Shown one piece after another: positions 1 through 8,375 of a stretch of 63,211 nt of DNA (positions are counted from its first letter, which is position 1; each line of letters opens with the position of its first letter). The stretch spans positions 1 to 63,211 of the forward strand of contig JBGCDD010000047.1 in NCBI GenBank assembly GCA_045105075.1, in the 5' to 3' direction. Both the position numbers and the translations under genes were made by a program. Under the pieces are notes generated by a model. That model made no database searches. It saw only the letters and a list, made by a program, of their open reading frames with translations, and had not been told where the DNA came from. Source of the DNA: JBGCDD01 sp045105075 (GTDB taxonomy: Bacteria; Pseudomonadota; Alphaproteobacteria; Rhodobacterales; Rhodobacteraceae).

Positions 1-18
1 CCCGGTCAGATTGCGCGC

Positions 19-825
19 ATGATCTGGCGTGTTCTCATCCTCCTGCTTCTCACCGTTTGCCCGGCTCTGGCTTCAAGCCCTCAAAAAGGCTGTGGCGCGC
101 AGGATGATCCTTGCGGGGTGGGGGATCGCTCCTATCACGTCAAGGAACCGGACGGATGGGATGGCGCGTCGCCCCTGCCGGTTCTGCTGCACTTTCACGG
201 ATGGATGCGCACCGGGGCCCTTCCGATCAAACACCAGCGCATTTCCGGTGCGACGCGGCGGCGCGGTGTTCTTTTGATCGCCCCCAACGGAAACGGGCGC
301 ACTTGGAATTTCTGGAACGCCAGCACCGAAGATGTGCCCTTTGCCCGCGAGGTGCTGGAAGATGTCGCCAAACGCTATCCCATCGATCTGGATAAGGTGT
401 TCGTGTCGGGCTATTCCTACGGCTCCGCGATGGCATGGCGGTTTGTGTGCGAAGACGGCGCCGATGTTGCGGCGTTGGTCGCCGTCTCTGGCACCCTGCG
501 TCAAAGCGAAACCTGCGCCACGGCGCCGCGCGAAGTGCGCCATGTGCACGGATTGGCCGATACGGTGATGGATTTCCCGATGGGCCCCGGCGGCGACGCA
601 ACATACCCGGTCAAACTGTGGCGCGATACCTATGACTGCGGCGATCCAACGCCAAAAGGCACGTGGCAAGCGGTAAATTTTCTAACGTTTGAGCGCACGA
701 CATGGGAAGATTGCAATGGCGCAAAGGTCACGCTTGATCTGCATCCCGGTGGGCATTTCATCCCCCACGGCTGGATCGCACGGCAGCTTGACGAGCTGTT
801 GGAGCGCACGCCGAGCTATCCCTAG
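19..825 (+). CDS. Secreted polyhydroxybutyrate depolymerase-like esterase
   Basis: A 268-residue alpha/beta-hydrolase of the LpqC/PHB-depolymerase type, expected to cleave ester bonds outside the cytoplasm. Residues 1-19 form a signal peptide (hydrophobic LLLLLTVC core, ALA-S cleavage). The nucleophile elbow GYSYGS puts Ser133 at the active site. D181 in HGLADT and a His in the GGHFIPH segment near 246-250 complete a triad. Several cysteines suggest disulfides, in keeping with export. The ATG overlaps a TGA (20-22) that would end an upstream frame running into the window, an ATGA coupling, so it probably belongs to an operon with upstream genes and with pheT, which follows 66 bp later. The true substrate (polyester, feruloyl or other esters) cannot be told from sequence. 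Confidence 0.8.
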   Translation: MIWRVLILLLLTVCPALASSPQKGCGAQDDPCGVGDRSYHVKEPDGWDGASPLPVLLHFHGWMRTGALPIKHQRISGATRRRGVLLIAPNGNGRTWNFWNASTEDVPFAREVLEDVAKRYPIDLDKVFVSGYSYGSAMAWRFVCEDGADVAALVAVSGTLRQSETCATAPREVRHVHGLADTVMDFPMGPGGDATYPVKLWRDTYDCGDPTPKGTWQAVNFLTFERTTWEDCNGAKVTLDLHPGGHFIPHGWIARQLDELLERTPSYP

Positions 826-891
826 CCTTGCACCGGCGGGCATTCTTTGCCATTGGCAAAGCATGAGACGAACCGCGCAAAGGCCGATCTG

Positions 892-3288
892 ATGAAATTC
901 ACGCTTTCCTGGTTGAAAGACCATTTGGACACCAAAGCCAGCCTGGATGACATCCTCTACGCGCTGACCGATCTGGGCCTCGAGGTGGAAGGCGTCGAAG
1001 ACCGTGCCGCGCGCCTTGCCGACTTTACGCTGGGCCATGTGACCCACGCCGAAAAGCACCCCGAAGCCGACCGTTTGCGCGTGTGCAAAGTCGCCACAGA
1101 CGACGGCGAGCTGCAGATCATTTGCGGCGCCCCGAACGCGCGCGAAGGCATCACTGTGGTGGTCGCCAAACCCGGCGTCTATGTGCCCGGCATCGACACC
1201 ACCATCGGCGTCGGCAAGATCCGGGGCATCGAAAGCTTTGGCATGATGGCGTCCGAGCGCGAGCTGGAACTGATCGACGAACATGACGGCATCATCGAAC
1301 TGCCCTCAGGCGAGGTGGGGGAACGTTTTGTCGATTGGCTGGCGGAAAATGACCCCGCCAAAGTGGATCCGGTGATTGAAATCGCGATAACCCCAAACCG
1401 CCCCGACGCGCTGGGCGTGCGCGGCATTGCCCGTGATCTGGCCGCGCGTGGTCTCGGAACGCTGAAGGCGCGCGATTGCGAGCCTGTTACGGCGGAATTT
1501 TCCTGCCCGATCAAGGTGAGCATCGACGGTGATACACAGGATGGTTGTCCGCTGTTTGCCGGACGTGTGATCCGCGGCGTGACCAACGGACCAAGCCCGC
1601 AATGGCTGCAGGATGTTTTGCGCGCGATTGGTCTGCGCCCGATTTCCAAGCTGGTCGATGTGACCAACTTTTTCACCTATGATCGCAACCGCCCGCTTCA
1701 CGTGTTCGACGCCGAAAAGGTCGCCGGAAACCTGCGGGTACATCGCGCCAGAGGCGGCGAGTCGATGATGGCATTGGACGACAAAGACTATGCTTTTGCC
1801 GAAGGGATGATGCTGATCTCTGATGACAATGGCCCCGAAAGCATCGCCGGAATCATGGGCGGCGCGCAGTCCGGCTGTACCGAGGGCACGGTCGATGTCT
1901 TTCTGGAGTCAGCGTTTTGGGACAATGTTCAGATCGCGCTGACCGGGCGCGCGCTGAAAATCAACTCGGACGCTCGGTATCGGTTTGAACGCGGTGTAGA
2001 CCCCGAATTCACGCTGGACGGGCTGGAGCATGCCACGCGGATGATCCTTGATCTGTGCGGCGGTGAGGCCTCGGACGTGGTGATCGCTGGCGATGTGCCC
2101 AAGCATGACCGCGCCTACAAACTGGACGCCGCGCGGGTGCAGTCGCTGGTGGGGATGGACATCCCTGAAAGCGAACAGCGCCAGACTCTGACACGGCTTG
2201 GATTTCGGCTGGAAGGCAACATGGCCCATGTGCCCAGCTGGCGCCCGGATGTGCAGGGCGAAGCGGATCTGGTGGAAGAAGTCGCGCGCATTGCGTCGTT
2301 GACCAAGCTGGAAGGGCGGCCTTTGCCCCGCTTGACCCCCGGCGTGCCCAAACCCGTGATGACACCGATGCAGCGCCGCCAGCAAATGGCGCGGCGCACT
2401 TGTGCAGCGCTAGGCTACAACGAATGCGTGACTTATTCCTTTGTCGATCAGGCCAGTGCGGCGTTGTTTGGCGGTGGCGATGACGCGACCATGCTGGAAA
2501 ACCCGATCTCGTCCGAGATGAGCCACATGCGCCCGGATTTGCTGCCCGGATTGCTTCAGGCAGCGGCGCGCAATCAGGCTCGTGGGTTCATGGATGTGGC
2601 ACTGTTCGAAGTTGGCCCAGCGTTCAATGGCGGAGAACCCGGCGAACAGCACGATCTGATCAGCGGCGTTTTGATCGGACGGACCAGTCCCAAAGACGTG
2701 CACGGCGCGGCGCGCGATGTCGATGTTTATGACGTGAAAGCCGATGCCGAAGCGATTTTGGCCGCCATCGGTGCCCCGGCCAAGGTGCAGATTTTGCGCG
2801 GCGCGCAGGAATGGTGGCACCCCGGTCGGCATGGCAAGATCTGTTTGGGACCAAAGAAAGTGCTGGGCGTGTTTGGCGAACTGCATCCCAAAGTGCTGAG
2901 CGCAATGAACATCAAAGGCCCTGCGATGGCCTTTACACTGTGGCCCGGCGACGTGCCGATGCCGCGCAAAACGGGCGCCACCCGCCCCGCGCTGGAACTG
3001 CGTGATTTGCAAGCGGTCGAGCGTGACTTTGCCTTTGTGGTTGACGCCGAGGTCGAAGCGCTAACGCTGGTCAATGCCGCCGCCGGTGCCGACAAGGGAC
3101 TGATCACAGATGTGCGGGTGTTTGATGAATTTGTCGGCGGCTCGCTTGGCGATGGCAAAAAGTCGTTGGCGGTGACAGTGCGTCTTGAACCGACGAAAGA
3201 GACTTTGAAAGACGATGATATCGAAGCGGTGAGCGCCAAGATCATTGAAAAAGTGAGCAAGGCCACCGGCGGCACACTGCGAGGCTGA
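892..3288 (+). CDS. pheT: Phenylalanine--tRNA ligase beta subunit
   Basis: Beta subunit of the alpha2-beta2 phenylalanyl-tRNA synthetase, a cytoplasmic enzyme that charges tRNA-Phe. The 798-residue product has the usual family length. It starts with the conserved MKFTLSWLKDHL segment, followed by an EMAP/tRNA-binding OB domain (about 40-150, with HPEADRLRVC), the B3/B4 editing domain (ITPNRPDALGVRG near 170), B5, the catalytic-like core and a C-terminal anticodon-binding ferredoxin fold (RDLQAVERDFAFVV). An in-frame ATG 45 bp upstream is open, but it would add a non-conserved tail, so the start is set at 892. The alpha subunit pheS must lie upstream, outside this window. Confidence 0.97.
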   Translation: MKFTLSWLKDHLDTKASLDDILYALTDLGLEVEGVEDRAARLADFTLGHVTHAEKHPEADRLRVCKVATDDGELQIICGAPNAREGITVVVAKPGVYVPGIDTTIGVGKIRGIESFGMMASERELELIDEHDGIIELPSGEVGERFVDWLAENDPAKVDPVIEIAITPNRPDALGVRGIARDLAARGLGTLKARDCEPVTAEFSCPIKVSIDGDTQDGCPLFAGRVIRGVTNGPSPQWLQDVLRAIGLRPISKLVDVTNFFTYDRNRPLHVFDAEKVAGNLRVHRARGGESMMALDDKDYAFAEGMMLISDDNGPESIAGIMGGAQSGCTEGTVDVFLESAFWDNVQIALTGRALKINSDARYRFERGVDPEFTLDGLEHATRMILDLCGGEASDVVIAGDVPKHDRAYKLDAARVQSLVGMDIPESEQRQTLTRLGFRLEGNMAHVPSWRPDVQGEADLVEEVARIASLTKLEGRPLPRLTPGVPKPVMTPMQRRQQMARRTCAALGYNECVTYSFVDQASAALFGGGDDATMLENPISSEMSHMRPDLLPGLLQAAARNQARGFMDVALFEVGPAFNGGEPGEQHDLISGVLIGRTSPKDVHGAARDVDVYDVKADAEAILAAIGAPAKVQILRGAQEWWHPGRHGKICLGPKKVLGVFGELHPKVLSAMNIKGPAMAFTLWPGDVPMPRKTGATRPALELRDLQAVERDFAFVVDAEVEALTLVNAAAGADKGLITDVRVFDEFVGGSLGDGKKSLAVTVRLEPTKETLKDDDIEAVSAKIIEKVSKATGGTLRG

Positions 3289-3321
3289 GGCGCGGCACCC
3301 AAACAACAGAGGCGAGATCGC

Positions 3322-3768
3322 ATGACACTGAACGTATAGCTTTCCGGCGAAATCCACACCGACTGGCGCGAGCAGATTGTGACTGGCTCAGACGGGCTGG
3401 ACGTGGCGTTTTTTGCACCGGTCACCGACCACAGCGCCAGCGATGATTGCGGCGTGGCGATTTTGGGGGCTGAGCCGAACAAGTATTGGCACGACCACAA
3501 AGGCGCGATGGTCAACGCCATCCGCACACGCAAAGGGATCGCGGATGCGGATGTGGTCGTCGTGCGATTTGGCGACCAGTACAAGCAGTGGAATGCGGCG
3601 TTTGATGCGGGATACGCCGCGGCCTTGGGCAAATCCTTGATCATCCTGCACGGCCCGGATCATGCGCATGCGTTGAAAGAAGTCGATGCAGCGGCACTGG
3701 CCGTGGCCGAAAAGCCCCAGCAAGTGGTTGAGATTTTGCGCTATGTTTTGACCAGCAAGCTGCCATAG
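3322..3768 (+). pseudogene. ytoQ: YtoQ-family nucleoside deoxyribosyltransferase-like protein, amber at codon 6
   Basis: Read from the ATG at 3322 the frame gives MTLNV, TAG (3337-3339), then LSGEIHTDWREQIV and a normal YtoQ body to 3768. In the family that sixth residue is a Tyr (..NVYLSGEIH..), so one TAC/TAT to TAG change explains the break. A ribosome-binding site (GAGGCGAG) lies just before the ATG and nothing equivalent precedes later starts. Translation from the in-frame GTG at 3379 would give 129 residues but lose the first beta strand and the SGEIH motif of this deoxyribosyltransferase-like fold. It is therefore either a recent nonsense pseudogene, a sequencing error, or an N-truncated but expressed protein. 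The rest of the frame is intact, which argues for a recent event. Confidence 0.7.
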
Positions 3769-3811
3769 CTACCTGACCGCTTGCCCATTCCAACAGCACC
3801 AACGCGGTGAC

Positions 3812-3842
3812 AAAGCCGGGCCGCAACCGCGCACCCGGCTTT
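3812..3842. terminator. Hairpin between convergent ytoQ and GST genes
   Basis: Nine-bp perfect arms AAAGCCGGG (3812-3820) and CCCGGCTTT (3834-3842) around a 13-nt loop. The AAA/TTT edges give weak U-tracts both ways. A second imperfect hairpin follows (CCGGCGA 3857-3863 with TCGCCGG 3883-3889, inner CGCAC/GTGCG). Together they could terminate transcription from both sides. Confidence 0.6.
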
Positions 3843-3900
3843 AACGCTGTGTTGGCCCGGCGACGCACGTTCTGTGCGTACATCGCCGGCGCATTGATCG

Positions 3901-4599
3901 TCAGTCGCGCGGGGGCGTGACGAGACCCTTTTGCACCGCTGGGCGTTCGAGGAAGCGGTCGAGATAAGCCATGAGGTTTGGATGATCGCTCCAGCCCAAC
4001 AGCTCTTTTGCGCCATAGAAATCAAGCGCGCGCAGCCATGGAGCAAGAGCGATGTCGGCGATAGAATAGTCGCCCGCAATCCAATCCCGGTCGGCCAGTT
4101 CCTTTTCCAGCACTGCCATCAAACGCTTGCTTTCATCGACATAGCGTTGGCGCGGGCGCGGATCTTCGATCTGGCTGCCGGCGAATTTGTAAAAGAAGCC
4201 GAGCTGCCCGAACATGGGTCCCAAACCGCCCATCTGGAACATCAGCCACTGGGTCACCCGTGCTTTGTCCGACGCGGTCTTGCCCGCCAGCTGGCCGGTC
4301 TTTTCGGCCAGGTAAATCAGGATCGCGCCGCTTTCAAACAACCCAATCGGGGCGCCATCGGGACCGTTAGGATCAATAATGGCCGGAATCTTGTTGTTTG
4401 GGTTCAGCGACAGAAATTCAGGGCTTTTGACATCGACATCAGACAGCGTGACTTTGTGTGCCTCATAGGGCAGTTGCATTTCTTCCAGCGCAATCGAAAC
4501 TTTCACACCATTCGGCGTGGGAAACGAGTATAGCTGAATCCGGCTGGCATCTTTTGCTGGCCATTTTTGGGTGATGGGGAACTGGGTGAGATCGTTCAT
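3901..4599 (-). CDS. Glutathione S-transferase / disulfide-bond oxidoreductase, YfcG-type
   Basis: Cytoplasmic 232-residue GST-fold protein of the YfcG/YghU (Nu-class) group, which uses glutathione to reduce disulfides or peroxides. The N-terminal thioredoxin domain carries the TPNGVKVSIALEE segment and the glutathione-binding NNKIPAI and FESGAILIYLAEK motifs. The all-helical C-terminal domain contains the YSIADIALAPW helix and ends in a RPAVQKG signature. GGAG sits six bases before the ATG at 4599; an upstream ATG at 4611 lacks such spacing and would add four residues. It is convergent with ytoQ and divergent from mscL (135-bp gap). Confidence 0.88.
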   Translation of the reverse strand: MNDLTQFPITQKWPAKDASRIQLYSFPTPNGVKVSIALEEMQLPYEAHKVTLSDVDVKSPEFLSLNPNNKIPAIIDPNGPDGAPIGLFESGAILIYLAEKTGQLAGKTASDKARVTQWLMFQMGGLGPMFGQLGFFYKFAGSQIEDPRPRQRYVDESKRLMAVLEKELADRDWIAGDYSIADIALAPWLRALDFYGAKELLGWSDHPNLMAYLDRFLERPAVQKGLVTPPRD

Positions 4600-4734
4600 C
4601 TGGCGCTCCATTGAGTGTGGGGGTTAAACCTAGCGTTTTTTCCCCCTGAATACAGAGGCGGTTCGGTGCATCAGTGCGACACGAGGTGTGTGGATGCGAA
4701 CATGGGACCACGGACCGTTAACTAGGGGACAACT

Positions 4735-5163
4735 ATGATTCAAGAATTCAAAGATTTTATCGCCAAGGGCAATGTCATGGACATGGCCGTCGGTATCATT
4801 ATTGGTGCAGCGTTTACCGCCATCGTCACGTCGCTTGTTGGCGACTTGATCAACCCGATCATCGGGCTGTTCATGGGCGGCATTGATTTCACGAACAACT
4901 ATTTCGTCATGTCAGGTGACGTGGCCGAAGGCGCAAGCCTGGAATCGGCCCGCGACTCTGGCGCAGCCATCTTTGCCTATGGATCGTTCCTGATGGCATT
5001 GTTGAACTTTTTGATCATCGCTTGGGTCGTGTTCTTGCTTGTCAAAGCCGTGAACCGTGCCAAAGCAGCCGCAATCACAGAGGAAGAAGCCGCAGCGGAA
5101 GAGCCCGCAGGTCCATCGGAAGTGGATCTGTTGATGGAAATCCGCGACGCTTTGAAGCGATAA
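4735..5163 (+). CDS. mscL: Large-conductance mechanosensitive channel MscL
   Basis: Homopentameric inner-membrane channel that opens under high membrane tension to relieve hypo-osmotic shock. The 142 residues match the family length. The N-terminal amphipathic helix (MIQEFKDFIAKGN) precedes TM1 with the glycine-rich pore constriction (AVGIIIGAAFTAIV), a short periplasmic loop containing an acidic insert (around 60-80), TM2 (FLMALLNFLIIAWVVFLLV) and a charged cytoplasmic bundle helix. AGGGGACAACT before the ATG is a strong ribosome-binding site. A perfect intrinsic terminator follows 25 bp after the stop, so it is likely monocistronic. Confidence 0.96.
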   Translation: MIQEFKDFIAKGNVMDMAVGIIIGAAFTAIVTSLVGDLINPIIGLFMGGIDFTNNYFVMSGDVAEGASLESARDSGAAIFAYGSFLMALLNFLIIAWVVFLLVKAVNRAKAAAITEEEAAAEEPAGPSEVDLLMEIRDALKR

Positions 5164-5187
5164 AAAAAACCACTCACGAGCAAACTT

Positions 5188-5215
5188 GGGCCTGCCTTAC
5201 AGCAGGCCCTTTTTT
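5188..5215. terminator. Rho-independent terminator shared by mscL and ald
   Basis: Perfect 8-bp arms GGGCCTGC (5188-5195) and GCAGGCCC (5202-5209) with loop CTTACA, followed on the plus strand by six Ts (5210-5215). An A-run at 5162-5169, about 20 bp from the stem, gives the minus strand a more distant T-run. The T-tract touches the ald stop codon. It clearly serves mscL and may also stop ald transcripts. Confidence 0.88.
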
Positions 5216-6330
5216 CATTTGATGACCAAAGCTGGCGACACAACATCGATGCCCAGCGCTTTGCCAACGGCATAATATGTCAGCTGCCCGGCATGCACAT
5301 TCAGCCCATTCAACAGGTGGGGGTCATCCGCGCAGGCCTGTTTCCACCCTTTGTCAGCCAAGGCCAGCAGGAAGGGCATCGTCGCATTGCCCAGCGCAAT
5401 GGTGGACGTGCGCGCCACAGCACCGGGCATATTCGCCACACAGTAATGCATGATCCCGTCCACGTCATAGATCGGGTCCTGATGCGTGGTGGCCTTGGAC
5501 GTTTCGAAACATCCACCCTGATCAATCGCCACATCCACAATCGCCGCACTTGGCTTCATTGTGGAAAGTTGCGCGCGGCTGACCAATTTGGGCGCTGCAG
5601 CACCTGGGATAAGAACGGCGCCGATCACCATATCCGCCTCGGCCACCAGTTCAGCGGTATTACCTGCGCTGGCGTACGACGTTTTGAACGTGCCGCCAAA
5701 GACGTCATCGAGGTACCGCATCCGCGCCAATGACCGGTCGAGCACTGTTACATCTGCGCCCATGCCTGCCGCGACCCGGGCCGCATGCGTGCCCACGACA
5801 CCACCGCCAATGACCGCAACGCGCGCAGGGCCAACACCTGGCACGCCGCCCATCAACACGCCGCGCCCGCCATTGGCCTTTTGCAAAGTCCAGGCCCCCA
5901 CCTGAGGTGCGAGTTTGCCAGCAACTTCGGACATTGGTGCCAACAACGGCAACCCGCCTGCATCATCCGTCACGGTTTCATAGGCAATGGCCGTACAGCC
6001 CGAGGCCAGCAAATCATGAGTTTGATCCGGGTCCGGAGCAAGGTGAAGGTAAGTGAACAACAGCTGCCCCTCGCGCAGCATTTTGCGTTCGCCGGGCTGG
6101 GGTTCCTTGACCTTGACGATCATATCCGCGCTGGCAAAAATCTCGGCCGCTGTGTCGATGATCTGCGCACCCGCATCCCCATAAGCGGCATCATCAAAGC
6201 CCGCGCCAGCCCCTGCATTGGTTTCGATCATGACCGAATGGCCATGGGCAACCGCTTCGCGCGCGGCGTTCGGCGTCATTCCGACGCGGAACTCTTGCGG
6301 TTTGATCTCTTTTGGACAACCGATTTTCAT
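5215..6330 (-). CDS. ald: Alanine dehydrogenase
   Basis: NAD-dependent L-alanine dehydrogenase (L-alanine + NAD + H2O to pyruvate + NH4 + NADH), a cytoplasmic hexamer. It has 371 residues, the normal length. The start MKIGCPKEIKPQEFRVG is the family N-terminus, whereas an in-frame ATG at 6438 would add 36 unrelated residues, so 6330 is used. The N-terminal lobe has the substrate-binding KEPQPGE and FTYLHLA motifs. The Rossmann lobe carries GGGVVGTHAARVA near residue 175, and the catalytic-region IDQGGC motif lies near 270. It is divergent from an Lrp/AsnC regulator, the usual arrangement in which the regulator activates ald in response to alanine. Confidence 0.96.
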   Translation of the reverse strand: MKIGCPKEIKPQEFRVGMTPNAAREAVAHGHSVMIETNAGAGAGFDDAAYGDAGAQIIDTAAEIFASADMIVKVKEPQPGERKMLREGQLLFTYLHLAPDPDQTHDLLASGCTAIAYETVTDDAGGLPLLAPMSEVAGKLAPQVGAWTLQKANGGRGVLMGGVPGVGPARVAVIGGGVVGTHAARVAAGMGADVTVLDRSLARMRYLDDVFGGTFKTSYASAGNTAELVAEADMVIGAVLIPGAAAPKLVSRAQLSTMKPSAAIVDVAIDQGGCFETSKATTHQDPIYDVDGIMHYCVANMPGAVARTSTIALGNATMPFLLALADKGWKQACADDPHLLNGLNVHAGQLTYYAVGKALGIDVVSPALVIK

Positions 6331-6389
6331 GCCGTATCCTCCGTTGACGTGATGAGGGCAGTATGAACGCGACCCGGCGCAAAGTGTTT

Positions 6390-6455
6390 GATATTTCACC
6401 TCGCAATCCCCGGCATTGTTCGAATACTCTGCGGTCAAATTAGATATTCACGCAA
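6390..6455. promoter_or_regulatory. Pair of near-identical direct sites in the ald-lrp intergenic region
   Basis: GATATTTCACCTCGCAA (6390-6406) and GATATTCACGCAA (6443-6455) are near copies in the same orientation, 53 bp apart start to start, about five helical turns. They lie in the 139-bp gap between the divergent ald and Lrp-family genes. Inference: operator half-sites for the Lrp-type regulator, wrapping DNA between them. The second copy lies just upstream of the regulator start, which suits autoregulation. Confidence 0.4.
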
Positions 6456-6469
6456 AGGACGTGCATGAA

Positions 6470-6928
6470 ATGACGTTGGACGCGATAGATCGCCGAATCC
6501 TTACGGCGCTACAGATCACCGGTCGAATGTCGAACGCCGAGTTGTCCGAAAAGGTGAACCTGTCGCCCTCGGCCTGTCATCGCCGGGTGCAAAGGTTGGA
6601 ATCCGACGGCTTCATTCGCGATTACGTGGCCCTGCTGGATGCGCGCAAGATGAACGTGCCCACCACTGTTTTTGTCGAAATCACCTTGCAAGGACAGGCG
6701 GATGAGGTGCTGGACGCGTTTGAAAAGGCAGTTGCGCGCATTCCGGATGTGCTGGAATGCCACCTGATGGCGGGATCGGCGGACTATCTGCTCAAGGTGG
6801 TGGCCGAAAACACCGAGGATTTCGCCCGCATTCATCGTCAATATCTGGCGCGGTTGCCCGGTGTCGCACAGATGCAGTCTTCGTTCGCGCTGCGCACCGT
6901 GTTCAAAACCACAGCGCTGCCGGTTTAG
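6470..6928 (+). CDS. Lrp/AsnC-family transcriptional regulator (ald regulator)
   Basis: A 152-residue feast/famine regulator. The N-terminal winged helix-turn-helix (LDAIDRRILTALQITGRMSNAELSEKV, then LSPSACHRRVQRLE) occupies residues 3-50. A C-terminal RAM/ligand-binding domain follows, with VTTTV-like strand, HLMAGSADYLLKV near 105-117 and a final basic tail. The start at 6470 begins exactly at the conserved MTLDAIDRRIL, after AAAGGA; the longer open frame from 6416 adds no family sequence. It is divergent from alanine dehydrogenase, so L-alanine is the likely effector and ald the target (inference from context). Its TAG stop shares TTAG with the TAA of the facing gene. Confidence 0.92.
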   Translation: MTLDAIDRRILTALQITGRMSNAELSEKVNLSPSACHRRVQRLESDGFIRDYVALLDARKMNVPTTVFVEITLQGQADEVLDAFEKAVARIPDVLECHLMAGSADYLLKVVAENTEDFARIHRQYLARLPGVAQMQSSFALRTVFKTTALPV

Positions 6929-7923
6929 AACAATTGGCTCAGTTGTGGTTCGTAGGCGAAAAGCGCGGGCAGTCCGCCGGTATGCACAAACAGCACACGA
7001 CTGCCTTTGGCGATCTCTCCGCTTTCGATCATCGCGGGAATCGCAGCAAAGGCCTTGGCCGTATAGACCGGGTCAAGGATCAGCCCTTCGGTTTGCGCCA
7101 AAAGCGCCATGGCTTGTTGCGCCGTCGCACCGATTTGACCGTAGCCGGGCGCAAGCGCGCCGTCCCATAGCTGAATGTCCTGCTGGGTCGTCTCTGTGTC
7201 TGCACCAAGCAATCCGTGAAGCGCTTCCAGAACGGTGGTCAGCCGCGCCCTCTGTTGCGACGCATCGCGGCGCACACAACTGCCGATAACATCAGCGCCG
7301 CATTGGTTTGCGCGCAGTCCAGCCAGCAATCCAACATGGGTCAGCCCACTGCCGGACGGAATGACCATCGTGTCAAAACCGGGGTCTTGTTCAAGAATTT
7401 CCTCAGCGGCGCGCATATAGCCCAGCGCGCCCAAAGGCGAATTGCCCAGCCCAAGCGGGATCACATAGCCGCGTCGCCCTTCCTCTTGCAGCATTTCGGC
7501 ACGCGCGCGCAGCGCCGCATCGGCGCCGGCCTCGTCTTCGCCGTGCGGATAGTGCATGACCTCGGCGCCCAGAATGCGCGACAGTAAAACATTGCCAGAA
7601 CGGCCATAGGTGGCATCGGTATGGGGCACACGGTCTTCCAGCTGCACGATCGTTTTCAAGCCCAACTTGGCCGCCGACGCCGCGGCAGTACGCACAAAGT
7701 TTGACTGAACTGCGCCGGTGATCAAAACCGTGTCGGCCTGCGCGCTCAACGCGGCACCAAGGTAGAACTCCAACTGCCGCGCCTTGTTGCCGCCCATCGA
7801 CACGCCGGCCAGATCATCGCGTTTGATCCACAGATCAACGCCCAGCTGTTCGGACAATCGCGGCAAATGCTCCAACGGCGTCGGGCCAGACAGCAACGTG
7901 GCGCGGGGAAACGGGTCAAGCAT
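6925..7923 (-). CDS. PLP-dependent D-cysteine desulfhydrase / ACC-deaminase family protein
   Basis: A 332-residue fold-type II PLP enzyme. The PLP lysine lies in GGNKARQ (about residue 50), with a phosphate-binding glycine loop PSGSGLTHVG and the deaminase-type serine region GAVQSNFVRTAAA. Family members convert D-cysteine to pyruvate, H2S and ammonia, or deaminate 1-aminocyclopropane-1-carboxylate. In marine Rhodobacterales the former or a related sulfonate/D-amino-acid substrate is more likely, but sequence alone does not decide. GAGGG lies eight bases before the ATG at 7923, which is preferred to a start at 7938. It ends by sharing a TTAG with the Lrp gene. Confidence 0.8.
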   Translation of the reverse strand: MLDPFPRATLLSGPTPLEHLPRLSEQLGVDLWIKRDDLAGVSMGGNKARQLEFYLGAALSAQADTVLITGAVQSNFVRTAAASAAKLGLKTIVQLEDRVPHTDATYGRSGNVLLSRILGAEVMHYPHGEDEAGADAALRARAEMLQEEGRRGYVIPLGLGNSPLGALGYMRAAEEILEQDPGFDTMVIPSGSGLTHVGLLAGLRANQCGADVIGSCVRRDASQQRARLTTVLEALHGLLGADTETTQQDIQLWDGALAPGYGQIGATAQQAMALLAQTEGLILDPVYTAKAFAAIPAMIESGEIAKGSRVLFVHTGGLPALFAYEPQLSQLF

Positions 7924-7946
7924 GGTCAAAGCCCTCAATCACGCAC

Positions 7947-8003
7947 AAAAAAACCCCCGCCGGCCAAGCCTGCGAGGGTCGGTATCTGCCATCAAGGCGG
8001 GGG
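7947..8003 (-). terminator. Intrinsic terminator of rpsU
   Basis: On the minus strand, arms CCCCCGCC and GGCGGGGG (8003-7996 and 7961-7954) enclose a 34-nt loop that can itself pair partly (CCCTCGCAGG region). A run of seven Ts (7953-7947) follows. It sits directly after the rpsU stop and before the PLP-enzyme gene, so it separates the two units. Confidence 0.8.
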
Positions 8004-8007
8004 AGAT

Positions 8008-8214
8008 TTACATCATCCCTTCGCGCTGGGCCTTTTTACGGGCCAACTTGCGGGCACGCCGAATCGCTTCGGCTTTCTCGCGCGCTTTTTTCTCGGACGG
8101 TTTCTCGAAATGCTGCTTGAGCTTCATTTCACGGAACACGCCTTCGCGCTGGAGCTTTTTCTTAAGCGCACGGAGCGCTTGGTCGACATTGTTGTCGCGG
8201 ACACTAACCTGCAT
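8008..8214 (-). CDS. rpsU: 30S ribosomal protein S21
   Basis: Small-subunit protein near the 16S rRNA 3' end that helps mRNA recruitment. The 68-residue sequence begins with the family hallmark MQVSVRDNNVDQALRALKKKLQREG and ends in a very basic alanine/arginine tail (RRARKLARKKAQ). It is flanked by its own terminator and a recognisable promoter, so it is a single-gene transcript. It is divergent from COQ9. Confidence 0.97.
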   Translation of the reverse strand: MQVSVRDNNVDQALRALKKKLQREGVFREMKLKQHFEKPSEKKAREKAEAIRRARKLARKKAQREGMM

Positions 8215-8268
8215 GTGGTTTTCACCACCTTTCTAAGTTTCGAGTTGCAAGGATTTGCAGGAAGGCGT

Positions 8269-8297
8269 CCTATAGCAAGCCTGTTTTGGTTTGTCCA
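8269..8297 (-). promoter_or_regulatory. Candidate sigma-70-type promoter for rpsU
   Basis: On the minus strand TGGACA (8297-8292) and TATAGG (8274-8269) are separated by exactly 17 bp, close to the -35/-10 consensus. The predicted start near 8262 leaves a leader of roughly 45-50 nt before the rpsU ATG. Confidence 0.5.
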
Positions 8298-8375
8298 CAG
8301 CAACCTGCGTCCCTGTGGGGTGGCCATTCCACCTGTACGGGCTAAAATAATAGCCATCATATAGGAGCACATGCC

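Noticed and set aside
2..22. Last codons of an upstream gene (..RLRA then TGA)
   Set aside because: The frame fits an ATGA overlap with the first esterase gene, but seven codons are too few to name or support a gene.
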